A stretch of 64,000 nucleotides of DNA from Dama dama (GCF_033118175.1 NC_083693.1:57405981-57469980), one strand, 5' to 3'; counted from the first letter of the stretch, positions 46,511 through 56,690 are shown. A program made the numbers and translations. Notes: generated from the letters alone by a model not told the origin.

Positions 46511-48505
46511 TAAAGTGTAAAAATACTTATGTTTAATTATCTGATCATTTATTTATTAATTAAATATCACTGATGTTATACTATACAGTAAGCATATAGA
46601 ATGCAAATGTTAGACTAGTGACATTTAAATGCTCCCCTCTTGGTGTTTTGGGGTCTGTAATCTCCATAGTGAGAGAGAAAAGTTATTTTAAGCCAGCAGC
46701 ATCCTGTTAGATCCTAGACTATTAATAGCAATATCAGTGCACCCAACTGATTTATATATCTTTTTATTTTGTATCTGGAGGATTTTTTCTAAACGAAGAT
46801 AACTAAAAGCTATATTTAAATAACTTTACGAATAGGTTTCTGATGACTCACATCAAGTTTTCTTTCTCTAAGCTCTGTTAAGAGAATGTCCAATTGCATT
46901 CAGAATAATCTGAATCAGACCACTTCTGTAGATCTGACTCAGAGAACAGTCTGTTGTATTTAGAGCTGGTTTTCTTTCCTGGCTTTGTCCAAATGTTGCT
47001 AATTTTGTATTTCTTATTTTACACCAGTTTGCACAGGTATATAGCATCTTGGAGATTTTGGTCTCATTCTTTGTTTCTGTGTTTACTGAGAGTTGTCTTT
47101 AAACATGATCCCTTAGGCCCTCAGGATCCTACCACCAAGTGATGACTTAAGAGTGGCCTTTTTTGTTCTTTCTGCCTCTGCTCTAGAGCCGAGTGCATGG
47201 TGTATTCCCCTGGGTGTATTCCCACACACTCTCTCTTCTCTGCCTAGGGTGACATGAAGGGTCAGGTCCTCTCCATTCTAAGACTTCAGGGTCACCTTGC
47301 CGCTCCCTGTGTTATTCAGTAAACATTCTCATGCCTGAAGAGAACTTAAAGCTCAAAAGGTATGGGATATATCACTACAGTAAAATCTAACATCTTTTAA
47401 AACATGTTTTTCCATTACCAAGAAACACATAAGTGAGAATATATAGATTTAAACTAGCTTGTCATTTTTAGGAAAAGTTTTTATCTGTTCCAAGAGGAGC
47501 ATTAAATTGCCTTAGACTTTACTTTCTATTTTCTTATCCAGAGAGATGTCATTGAGATTCATTGCTCCCTGAATCAATTTATACATTTCTTTACTTTACA
47601 TTTCCCCACTGCATCTTCTGGAATAGTCTCCACACCAAAGACACTCACAAATTTTATTGACCCACTGACTGACTTTTTGGAACATGACACAGGCTGACAG
47701 ATGTTTTACCAGCCATCTTGGGATTGTATACCACTGACAGAAATTATTAACTTGCAGGAATCAATAACTGGAGTGTGCCATAAGCATTTACTTTTAAGCA
47801 CAGGTTTTATTGAGAGGAATTACATGAATTTACTTCAGATGGAGGAACAATTTACTTTTCATTACTTTATTTTATAAACATGAACTTTATAGTTTTCATT
47901 GCCATCTTTTTATTGCTTCAAAACACACATTTTATGTGCTACTGACACAAAATTAGCTATACTCTCAGTTGCCTAGTGCCCTAAAGCTCAATGAATTTGA
48001 GACAGACTACTAAGATTTTCTGATCTCTTCTTCAAAATTCTTTACTGTGAAGAATGGGGGTAGTATTAGAAGAATGAAGACAGGTAATTGTTTTTTTTTC
48101 CTTAAGGGAAAGGAAGTTTTCCATAAATTATCATCTGGAAAAATAAATAATTCTAGGTAAGATTTTAGAATTAGCAATTAAAGAAATGGGTTGGTGAACA
48201 GCCAGCAAAGAAAGCAATGATTCGATGTTCAGAAGAAACATTATCAAACTAACCCAATTTACTTATTTGTAGGGTTATTAAATCAGTAGCTTAGGGGAAT
48301 GCACAAAACCACATATCTGAGCTAAAGCAAGGCATTGGCCAAGTCTTTCAAGATACCTTCGGGTTAATATGGTGGTTGATTTAGCTGAGTGTTAAGGATA
48401 TTAGGTGAAGGCTTGAAAGGCTGTATCCATCAGGCAGTTCTCATAAAGGCATGCCTTATGATTCTGTCCTTAGCCCTACTAAATTCATTTTTTAATGAAT
48501 GACAG
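46511..48505. other. Unassigned 2 kb stretch
   Basis: Nothing recognised; short frames only. Confidence 0.4.
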
Positions 48506-48507
48506 AG

Positions 48508-48745
48508 GCAATGCAATGTAACGCAGTTACAGTGATTAGGGCTCAGACTGAGACCAAATCCTGCTTATACCACTTCTTGGAATGCCGTCTTGGGCAAGTT
48601 ACTGAATCTTTGTAAGCCACAGTTTCCTCATCCTTAAAATGATGATAGTAACTGCCTCATTGAATTCTTGAGAAGGTTAAGTGGGATAAATAATGTGGGG
48701 CAGTGTCAAAGCATGCTCAGAAATGTTAGTTATTGCTGTTAACTT
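48508..48745 (+). mobile_element. MIR SINE, nearly full length
   Basis: ttacagtgattagggctcag, accaaatcctgcttatacca, cttgggcaagttactgaatc, cacagtttcctcatccttaa, aatgatgatagtaactgcct and tgttagttattgctgtt give the MIR in order from head to tail. Confidence 0.9.
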
Positions 48746-49806
48746 GGATATGGGTATAGAATGCTCAGTCATCAAACTTGAGAGTAGAATAATTTAGAAG
48801 AAAGAGAACAGATATTGCATGGCAGGACCCTGACTGATGGCAGATATCTGCACCTGTACTCTTGCCCCCTCTCCTTAAATCCCAGCATCCCCATGGGTAA
48901 CATTTAACAATGTGAGGGGTTATCAGGAATTCTTTTAAGGTCCTAGATGCATATCCCAAAACTCAAACAACTGAGTATATATGTAGGATATATAAAAAAG
49001 GATATGTAAGAAAGAGGTGTAAGAATTTTAATTAGCAGAAAGCTCAATATAAGTGAGGATTATGGTGTAGCCACAGATAAATGAACACTAATACAACTCA
49101 AGACCACATTAACACAAGTTGCTTCCTAGGTGTGGAAACACAAAGGTTACTAGTTACACCACTCAAAGTGTTCTACTTCCTTCTTGAGCACCGCAGTTTA
49201 AATGACAGATAATCTGGAGTATGTTCATAGAAGAGTGGCTGACATGGCAAAAGAACTCAAAACTATGCCACAAAAGGAATATTTGAAATGAAAGGAGTTT
49301 TACTTGGAGACAGAGAGACCTGACGGGCTTACATTGGGTTTTTTCAAAACTGTTCATTTATTGATTCAGTGGAAGTTTTTGATACAAATAATCCTCAATG
49401 CATTTAGTTTAGGGTTAAGTTTCACATTTGTAGCACGTTGGTGAATATTTTCATAAGAATATTCATCACCCATGTAATCCCATCATGACATCACTTTTCT
49501 GAGCCTCTGCAATATGTGGTTGGGGTTGTTTTCATGGACACATCCATAGAGTTTAAATGTGAATGTTAATACCGGTTTCCCCATTCCCCTTCTCCAGCTG
49601 CCACACACACACTGAGAAATTAATGAAAATGTGGAGAAGCTCTTGTAAAAGTACTGAGTTCACTGTTACTCTACTATGTTCAAGTTCAGACTAAATAACC
49701 ATTTTGAAACTACAGAGGACATTTAAAATTAACTTGCATTAGTGGATCAAATAACCTATAAGATCTCTTACAATCATCTTGTTCTAAAATATTAATTAAT
49801 CATAGA
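48746..49806. other. Unassigned stretch
   Basis: Nothing recognised. An (AC)n patch at 49602-49612. Confidence 0.4.
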
Positions 49807-49818
49807 CTATTGTCTATT

Positions 49819-50026
49819 ATGAGTCTCTGGTGGCTCAGAGGGTAAAGTGTCTGCCTGCAATATGGGAGACCCGGGTTCGATCCCTGGGTCAGGAAGATCC
49901 CCTGGAGAAGGAAATGGCAACCCACTCCAGTATTCTTGCCTGGAAAATTCTTCTATGAGAAGCCGGGTAGGCTATAGTCCACGGGGTTGCAAAAAGTCGG
50001 ACACAACTGAGCGACTATCTATCTAT
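49819..50026 (+). mobile_element. Bov-tA SINE with (TATC)n tail and 12 bp TSD
   Basis: Head tctctggtggctcagagggt, perfect box-B-like ggttcgatccctgggtcagg, Bov-A body, agtcggacacaactgagcga end, and a (TATC)n tail. Duplication ctattgtctatt at 49807-49818 and 50027-50038. The tail may have been seeded by the target site's own CTAT wording. Confidence 0.95.
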
Positions 50027-50038
50027 CTATTGTCTATT

Positions 50039-50368
50039 TTAACTAAATGATATTTCATACTTTATGCTGGGGATAGGTTGGTATAGAGGAAGAAATGTAT
50101 ATTTTGGATTAAATGTTGTTCTAGTTTTAGATGAACATTAGATGTGGGACTCTTTGGTTTATAAACTCTTTCCTATTTTATCTAAGTTTTAAAGTGTGCA
50201 GATTTATCATCAGTAATTAAAGGGGGTAAGACTATTCTTTGTTGAATATGGCCAGTTTTTCGAATTTTGGGAGCAAATTTTGCATCTTTCCTGAATTTTC
50301 TCCCATGACCAAGAGGTCTAATAACATTTGTGTTAATGATACCATATTTTACATTAATTTGGCACCTT
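50039..50368. other. Unassigned stretch
   Basis: Unique AT-rich sequence; nothing recognised. Confidence 0.4.
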
Positions 50369-50369
50369 A

Positions 50370-50525
50370 ACTTTTATGCATAGATTTCCACACACATTAT
50401 CTTGTTTAAAAATTCTCCCAGTTGACCTCTTAAGCAGATCATGAAACTGAGAATCAGTTTGATGACTGCCTGAAGTTTCGTGGCCAGCAAGGGGCAGAGC
50501 TGGGACCAAATTCTCATTCCTCTCC
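50370..50525 (-). mobile_element. MIR SINE fragment
   Basis: cacacattatcttgtttaaa, agatcatgaaactgagaatc, gtggccagcaaggggcagag, and ctgggaccaaattct are antisense MIR. Confidence 0.78.
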
Positions 50526-51506
50526 CCAGGACTTTAATTCTTTTACTTTCTTTGAGTTAATGGCTTTAGATATCAGCAATTTTATCAGTGAGAAGGGGCT
50601 TTTCCTTTGAGTTGGAGAAAATTGCTTTTCCCTTTCACACTGTCCTTTTGCTTTATTGTGAAGTATATTTGTAGAACAATGCCAGCTTTGAAATGTCATG
50701 TACTTCAGGTGCAGAAATTGTGCCTTCCTTGAAGGGACGTCATGATGTTTGCCTGAGGAATGAATGTCACTGCTTGGGTTATGGAGGCCGTATGTTGAGC
50801 CCAACCATGCGGGTTGTATGGGGTGGATGGTCAGATAATGGGAGGCATGTTGGGCTCTCAAAGAATGAGGCTTTGATAGCCTACAACTTAGGGAACATTT
50901 CAGAAACAATGGTTCAGCTTGAGTGAGTTAGGATTATCAGTGGGCATGGGGATTGGGATGGAGTATTGTATATGGGACATCTGATGGTGGATGTGGTCTA
51001 ATCACAGATACTATTATTTAGAATCATATTCTGGGGTATGGCAAGTGGGACTCAGAAAGTCTACTGGGAATTGAGAATTGAGGCGAGACGGTCAAGAGAG
51101 GGACCAGTGTTGAAATTTACCAGAGTTGAGACACTCAGCTTGGAAAAGAATCCTCAAGAAGGTGAAGAGGTTTTGGTGTGATGAGTGACAGCTACATGAC
51201 ATCAGCAGAACAGAATTGGAAGAGTGCAAGCTCAGGAGGTTAGATGGGCCATTTCAGCTAAAAAATAACAAAGCAATTGATAAATGTGGATTTTTAGATT
51301 TTTACATTGTTTCTATGGTGTGCTTAAAACTATAAAACTTCTTAATATTAAATAATAAAATATTTACCTTTGGGTTTTGTCAAAAATTCCAAGGTAAAAA
51401 TTAAATGGGAGAATATCAGGGGAAAAGCAGACAATATATTTAAACATATTCCTTATTTTAGTAAAATCACTTTTTTCAATTTGAACATGATAAAATATTA
51501 AAATAA
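50526..51506. other. Unassigned stretch
   Basis: A 131-codon minus frame (50514-50909) and an overlapping 77-codon plus frame (50693-50926) exist, but no domain, signal peptide or splice context is visible. Treated as noncoding. Confidence 0.35.
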
Positions 51507-51714
51507 TGGTGCCTGGTGACTCAGACAATAAAGAATCTGCCTGCAATGCTAGAGACCTGGGTTCGATCCCTGGTTTGGGAAGATCCCCTGGAGAAGGGAA
51601 TGGCTACCCACTCCAGTATTCTTGCCTGGAGAATTCCATGGATAGAGAAACCTAGAGGGCTACAGCCCATGGGGTCGCAAAAAGTCAGACACGATGGAGT
51701 GACTAACACACACA
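51507..51714 (+). mobile_element. Bov-tA SINE
   Basis: gtgcctggtgactcagacaa head, gggttcgatccctggtttgg, cactccagtattcttgcctg, gtcagacacgatggagtgac and (AC)n tail. Full length. The 75-codon plus and 76-codon minus frames over it are SINE artefacts. Confidence 0.94.
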
Positions 51715-54289
51715 TAGGCATTTCTAGGTTTAAATCGAGATAACAAAACATAATACAAAATTTTTCCTAATTCATGGCCTAGAAATGCTGAATAAACACT
51801 CCAAAAATTTCCTTAAATTCATAGCTGAGCATTGAATCCCCAGCCACCATAAATGAAGAGAGAACCAGAGTGGAATGTGTGAACCAGGGCTAAATCTACT
51901 CTGTGGGGAGACTTGGGGACAGGACACAGGGCCTTCTGCCTGAAGAAGGCAGAGTGGAAGTGAGATCCCAGCAGAGAAATGTACCTGGGAAAATTCCTGG
52001 GAATCTCATCTCTGCCTGGGTTATGGGTGACAAAAAAGGCTTACCTGAAAAATCTAAACTTTGAGACTATGTTTTGAGCATAATTCCTTTCCTATAAATT
52101 GATTCTACCAATCTCACTATCTTTATAAATTCAATAAAGTGTAAAACTACTTGGAGTTTTTGGCATAAATTGTCTATATAAATATGAATACGTATGCAAT
52201 ATAAAAAGAAAAATATGTTCTTTGACTAGTTTCAATGTTCAAAGGGCACATTTGAAGATCTGTTAGATGGATGGCTCTTAATCTGAACTCTTAGGGCTTA
52301 ACAGGTGTGCATGTGGGGGCTGGGGAGAGGTAATGTTTGAGCTATCTTTAGCCCTCCAAAATATGGTTCTGTACTTAAAATGGTCTATACACTAGAGGTA
52401 AAGATGCATGGGTTATTGAATAGAATTTAATAAGCTGACTTCTCAAAACATTGATTTCATAAAAAAATACTTGGACACATACTTAAGAGTCAAAAACCTT
52501 TAAATAATGAATTAGTTGATATTAAGCATCTTTCCAGGCCAACACAGAGCAAATCTTAGTGTTTCTCTATCACGAAAGTTAATAGCACACACAGTCTCTG
52601 TGCAATACGAAGGAAGCCACTGGGTGATGCTTGGTTTGAAGAGGTGAAAATATACATAACTATATAAAATGAGTAGTGTATTGATGATAGAGTTATACCC
52701 ATCATTTCTGGAGCTTTCATATTGTACTATTCACATAATGAAAGTTCCACCAATGAGCTGTCAATCAGTGGTTGAGTCCATACAACTCCTTGGACTATCA
52801 CCTGACAATGAAATCTGACTAGTGTCAGGAATGCCTAAGGCTCCCTTAGCTTGTTTATCCACTGCTCTTTTTTTTGACAGCTCCAAAATAGAGCTTATTT
52901 CCTGCATTTAATGGATTTGTCATAAACCTTAATTGAATCTTCCTGATAAAAGAAATCGAGGACAACTTCAACAGTATAGCTTGTAGCCTTGCTGGATTCC
53001 TCAAGACCTGCATATCAGTCAGGACACTCAGAAGATGGGCTGGCATAATTGCAAATCATCCTTATCAGGTCCAAAGTATAAACCCTTTTTGGTCTTTCTA
53101 AAGGTTCAGGCTTATGATTTTAGGAAGGAAAGGATTTTTGTTAAAAGAATTTGTAGTTGGAGGAGCAAATTCTCTAACCACTTTTTTTTTTTCTCTAGAA
53201 GAATATCAGATAACATTTAACAATCAAATTTTCTTGGACACATACTCCTTAAGTAAAAACCATTTTGCAGATATAATATCACCTTTTGAAATGACAACCA
53301 AGAAATTTGTTTATTTTTTAGTTTTTCAAGGTTATGATAACCATAACATGCATGTTCAAGATATTATCTTCTGAATCATGTAAAACTTTAAAATTAGGCA
53401 GGATATTTAGGATATTAACTGCTTTGAAATCACATATAGGCCATTTTATCTCTAACTTCAAGTGTTTGATCAAATATTTTTATGAATTTACCAGAGAGGA
53501 TTTTAGATTCATATATTAGAATTTAAAAATGTATCAAAGAGCACCTGCATCTCAGAACCTAATACAGTCTATTTCTTTCCTATGGTCAATATCTTTCCTA
53601 TTATGAGTAAGAATAAAAATAGAAGATGACATTGGAAGTCTATAAAATGAACTATTTCTATAAACTTCTTGTTTATTCAGTCTTAGAAACTATGGGTTTG
53701 ATCAAATCTGTTTTATGTTGTATTTTTGACAGTTTCTGAAATGTTTCTTATTATGCAAAAGCAAGATTTCTGGGAAATGGGGAAAAACACTCTAGAGCAA
53801 TATTAGTTTTCTAGCAAAACAGTGATGATTGATATAGGAAATTGATACCTAAAGATACAGGGATATTTTGCTCTTATTTATGACTTTCAGAATAGGCAAT
53901 TTTATTAGTGACCTTCTGCTTCAAATAAAACAGTTGTGCAAAGCATTCAGTTTTGAGAACAACTTCTCCTGATGTTTAAAAGAAATCCATTTGTCAAAGC
54001 TTTGGTACTTTTATATTGTTTTGAAATTAGACTCCTAACTCTACAATTGAGGTATCTCATTTCTGTCCTTTATTCACGTTGGCTACTGGGCTTTCATTTT
54101 CTGTTTTCTTATTTCCCTAGGAGGTATTGAAGTTATTTCTAAGCAGAGATACTTGGAGATTTTAATAAAAGTATGAATTAATAAGGCTTTCTTTTGCTTG
54201 CTTGCAAACCTGCTTTGTCTCTTTTGCAAAAAATACCTTATTTTAGTCTCCATCGTAAATTAGTAACATGGTATTGTAATTATCTGTGG
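51715..54289. other. Unassigned 2.6 kb stretch
   Basis: Nothing recognised. T-rich runs at 52866-52873 and 53182-53193. Overlapping open frames at 53035-53519 on the plus strand are short and motif-free. Confidence 0.4.
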
Positions 54290-54422
54290 ATATATACTTC
54301 TGTTACTAGACTGTGACCTTCTCATGAGCAGGTAACATGTTTTAAAATCTTTATATCCCAACATAAGAATGGTATCTGGTTCACAGAAAATGCTTAATGT
54401 TTGTTGACTAACTATCCATACA
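54290..54422 (+). mobile_element. L2 3' end fragment
   Basis: actagactgtgaccttctca, tgagcaggtaacatgtttta, ttcacagaaaatgcttaatg and tttgttgactaact follow the L2 3' end. Confidence 0.68.
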
Positions 54423-54889
54423 GATGAATGATAAGGAAGCAAGATTACTTATTGTTAGTAGGTTCTTAGAACTACTTATACTCATTATAGTATTAGGAAT
54501 TGGCTAAGTTAGATGAACATAGTAGAATTAACTCAGAAAAAATGGCTTATTTCTAATTTTAGGTCCTGAATTAGAAGGACATTTCTAAATAGAATATATT
54601 CTCATGTATTTTTAAATGTGAATGGTCTGGACTGTTGGTAACAATGACATAATTAATCATGAGCAATAATAGTAAAAACTGAGGAAACTTTTTAACGTAT
54701 TGCCAGGATTATTTGGTCATACAAATATGCAATATAGTTATTAGTATAACATGCTGGATCAGTGAGAATTTGAGAATAAGTAATTCATAACCTGACTCAA
54801 ATAAGGAACAGTAAGGAAATATAATATTTCTCATAATTGGAAGTCCAGAGGCAAGATGGATCCCACACATCAATAATATCAAGACTTTT
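54423..54889. other. Unassigned stretch
   Basis: AT-rich unique sequence leading to the retroviral retrocopy target site. Confidence 0.4.
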
Positions 54890-55017
54890 TTCCTTTAATC
54901 TTTTTTTTTGTGTGTGTAATAAAGTTTTATTAAAGTATAAAGGAGATAGAGAAAGCTTCTGACATAGGCATCAGAAGGGGGCAAAAGAGTACCCATTTGC
55001 TAGTGTTAGCAATGGAG

Positions 55018-55025
55018 TTATATAC
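55018..55025 (-). promoter_or_regulatory. Retroviral U3 TATA box
   Basis: GTATATAA on the minus strand. The R start inferred from the 5' end of the retrocopy corresponds to about 54994, roughly 31 bases from the first TATA base. This is the normal distance for a pol II start. Confidence 0.75.
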
Positions 55026-55059
55026 TCTCCAATGAATCCAAAGAATGTCTGGAGGTTGC

Positions 55060-55257
55060 AAAGACCTCACCAGACCCACTCCCATAATTTACATTTTAAG
55101 ATAACAGAGTTGGCCAGAAGGTTTAATCCAAAGATTGTCCTCAGGCAGGATACATCCTTGTAAAGACCAGACCTACTCCCATAATTTATGTTTTAAGATA
55201 ACAGAATTAGCCAGAGGGTTTAATCCAAAGACTGTCCTCAGGCAGGATACATTATTG
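55060..55257 (-). repeat. 97 bp-period direct duplication in U3 (enhancer-like)
   Basis: The phrase cccataattta(c/t) starts at 55081 and again at 55178. The shared text runs through ttttaagataacaga, gtttaatccaaaga and tgtcctcaggcaggatacat. The copies differ at about ten positions, so the duplication is older than the retrocopy or has drifted since. Tandem U3 repeats commonly serve as enhancers in gammaretroviruses; function here is inferred only. Confidence 0.85.
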
Positions 55258-55392
55258 TTATATAATCCTAAGGAATGTAGAGGAAAAAAAGTAAAAAAGT
55301 TTGTCCTTTCTTCCTCCTTGAATATCCCAGACCTCTCTCTCCTTGGGGACCCCTAGACTTCTTATCAACCTGCCTCGGAAATGACTCTCTCA

Positions 55393-55409
55393 TTCCCCCC
55401 TTTTCTTTT
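55393..55409 (-). promoter_or_regulatory. Polypurine tract
   Basis: On the minus strand AAAAGAAAAGGGGGGAA runs directly into the TG of U3. It is the plus-strand DNA priming site of retroviral reverse transcription and fixes the U3 boundary. Confidence 0.88.
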
Positions 55410-55518
55410 AGGAGAATTATGTTGCCTAGGGAAAAGGGGCGTCATTCTCATTCCACAACTGCTTCCGAGCTGACAAGGGGCGTTGTCCCTAAACTGGTGA
55501 GGCAACATATTCTCCTAA
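55408..55518 (-). other. Imperfect hairpin between env stop and polypurine tract
   Basis: Arms 55408-55426 (ttaggagaattatgttgcc) and 55501-55518 (ggcaacatattctcctaa) are inverted repeats with one bulge. An inner stem pairs 55427-55435 with 55483-55491. Inside, aaggggcgt occurs directly repeated at 55434-55442 and 55475-55483. Position and shape recall export elements of simple retroviruses, such as the constitutive transport element of type D viruses; that role is inference. Confidence 0.6.
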
Positions 55519-55521
55519 TCC

Positions 55522-55690
55522 TCATAGTGAGGATGTCTGATCCAGGGGCCCCAAGTAATAGTTGGAGGAGGCTGTGGCACTCATAGGAGCTCGGACAACT
55601 ATTTGTAAATTAAAAGCTTTTAGACGGTTAGAAAACCCCATTATACAGTTACAGATGTAAGGCAAAATAGTCCTTAAACCAAGTTAAAAT
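55522..55690 (-). pseudogene. ERV env remnant: membrane span and cytoplasmic tail of TM
   Basis: A minus-strand frame ending at the TGA at 55522 reads NCIMGFSNRLKAFNLQ and later YYLGPLDQ. This is the pattern of the intracytoplasmic end of class I env TM proteins. A short hydrophobic stretch precedes it in a shifted frame. It lies only about 35 bases beyond the SU fragment, so most of env is missing between them. Confidence 0.65.
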
Positions 55691-55724
55691 CAAAATGAAA
55701 AGTCACATTATGTCCATAGTTACA

Positions 55725-56018
55725 TCAGTCCATCTTAAGGTTGTTAGATGTCATCAGTTTAAGAAGAGGCATCACATGCGATTGTTGAAGGTATTTGCAG
55801 ACTTGGAGAAAGTCCTTTCCTTGAAGTGGAGATGTCCACCACGGGACGCCTTCCACTGATGAAGTGGGGAGTGCTCCGCAGACCCAGCAGTTAGACCGAT
55901 TGTGGAATGCAGCATAGGAGTGAGCCCAGGACAGGAAGGCATTGTCTTGAGGATCAAACGGCAGACTCGGGATTTCTGGAGTCAGCAGAAGTAGGCTCAC
56001 ATAGATTAGCAGGCCCAT
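55725..56018 (-). pseudogene. ERV env remnant: signal peptide and SU N-terminus (97 codons)
   Basis: The ATG at 56018 is chosen because it opens on a hydrophobic leader (residues 1-18, MGLLIYVSLLLL). Upstream in-frame codons to 56114 lie in U5 and PBS and are leader RNA. The SU N-terminus carries an N-glycosylation site (NRS, 40-42) and the motif CWVC (44-47), the CXXC thiol-exchange signature of gammaretrovirus-like SU. The frame stops at 55725, against the several hundred residues of a full env. Class I ERV env; the specific family is not identified. Not functional as an envelope. Confidence 0.82.
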
Positions 56019-56023
56019 CTTGT

Positions 56024-56025
56024 CC
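56024..56025 (-). other. Probable splice junction in the copied ERV RNA
   Basis: On the minus strand PBS is followed by CCTTCAG then GACAAG and the env ATG. CAG at an exon end suits a 5' splice site, and the env start only 13 bases after the PBS suits a spliced subgenomic message. A genomic deletion could give the same result. Confidence 0.5.
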
Positions 56026-56031
56026 TGAAGG

Positions 56032-56049
56032 ATCCCGGACGAGCCCCCA
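56032..56049 (-). promoter_or_regulatory. Primer binding site, proline tRNA type
   Basis: TGGGGGCTCGTCCGGGAT on the minus strand, the 18-base complement of the 3' end of tRNA-Pro used by many gammaretroviruses. It lies three bases after the LTR end (CTTTCA). By eye it has no mismatch to the standard motif. Confidence 0.95.
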
Positions 56050-56052
56050 AGA

Positions 56053-56236
56053 TGAAAGGTTGTTGCTGAATGATGAGACGCGGGATTCTTGGCCTCCGGA
56101 GGCGATGAATTCAATCCGGGGCCAGAGACGAGGCTGGATCGTTCAGAGCTTTTGTGTAATAAAGTTTTATTAAATTATAAAGGAGATAGAGAAAGCTTCT
56201 GACATAGGCATCAGAAGCGGGCAAAAGAGTACCCCC
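56053..56236 (-). mobile_element. 5' R-U5 of the ERV transcript
   Basis: R occupies about 56155-56236 and U5 about 56053-56154, ending in the terminal CA. No U3 precedes it: the next base is the target-site duplication. The element opens with five G residues where the 3' LTR has three before TACTC, compatible with untemplated cap-derived G. Confidence 0.88.
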
Positions 56237-56261
56237 TTCCTTTAATCTTTTGATTCTCTTT

Positions 56262-56425
56262 TTTTAAAGTTTATTTTTAATTGAAGGATAATTGCTTTAT
56301 AATGTTTGCTGATTTCTGCCATACATCAACATGAATCAGCCATAGGTATACATATGTTCCCTCCCTCTTGGACCTCCCTCCCACATCCCACCCCTCTAGA
56401 GTGTTACAGAGACCTGGTTTTTTCA
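56262..56425 (-). mobile_element. Artiodactyl L1 3' end fragment
   Basis: T-rich start, ttttaattgaaggataattg, ctttataatgtttgctgatt, tctgccatacatcaacatga, atcagccataggtatacata and a C-rich cctccctcccacatcccacc block: antisense L1 3' end, older than the 6108 copy. The ERV retrocopy inserted next to its A/T-rich tail. Confidence 0.85.
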
Positions 56426-56690
56426 TTCTCTTGCCATCAACATTATCTTACAACTGTTTTTTAGGAAGTAAGATGTTTGCTGTAGTGCTGTATATCAAGT
56501 CCAGACATGACATGCTATCCAAAAGAAGAGAAACTATATCTTTCCTTGGTTTCTATTTTTAAGATCTAGGAAGAATTTCCCAGAGGTGCTCCAAAATATT
56601 TTCTCTCATGTTTCATTGGCCAGTGTTGGGTCTCATGCCCATTCCTAGAGCAGTCACTGGCTATGGCAATGGGGTTATCTTCATTGGGTT
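56426..56690. other. Unassigned stretch
   Basis: Unique sequence; nothing recognised. Confidence 0.4.

Larger units (their letters stand above)
54911..55392 (-). mobile_element. 3' LTR remnant: U3 and R
   Basis: U3 begins with TG opposite 55391-55392, directly after the polypurine tract. It holds a 97 bp-period duplication (55060-55257), a TATA box (55018-55025) and R (about 54911-54994) ending in AATAAA and the poly(A) site. U5 is missing, as expected for an RNA 3' end. R matches the 5' copy at 56155-56236 almost exactly, differing at a few bases and in the GT count near the poly(A) site. Confidence 0.88.
54905..56236 (-). mobile_element. LINE-retrotransposed ERV transcript (R-U5-PBS-env'-PPT-U3-R-poly(A))
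   Basis: Read on the minus strand, the element starts with R at 56236. It continues through U5, a proline-tRNA PBS, a deleted env message, a polypurine tract, U3 and R, and ends in a nine-base A tail (54901-54909 as T; target and tail overlap). There is no U3 at its 5' end, so it copies an RNA, not a provirus. The 15 bp duplication ttcctttaatctttt flanks it at 54890-54904 and 56237-56251. Gag and pol are absent. PBS type, LTR end wording and env motifs point to a class I (gammaretrovirus-like) ERV. Processed copies of this kind are known for some primate ERVs. The env frame is broken and nonfunctional. Confidence 0.88.

Noticed and set aside
50514..50909. 131-codon minus-strand open frame as a candidate gene
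   Set aside because: No recognisable domain, low-complexity composition, an overlapping frame on the other strand and no splice or polyadenylation context. Chance is sufficient.
55725..56114. Possible captured (syncytin-like) env gene
   Set aside because: Only the leader and first part of SU are open. Most of SU and TM are missing, with stops between the remaining parts, so it cannot encode an envelope protein.
54905..56236. Ordinary provirus or solo LTR
   Set aside because: There is no U3 at the 5' end and no U5 at the 3' end. The duplication is 15 bp and an A tail is present, which does not fit integrase-mediated insertion.
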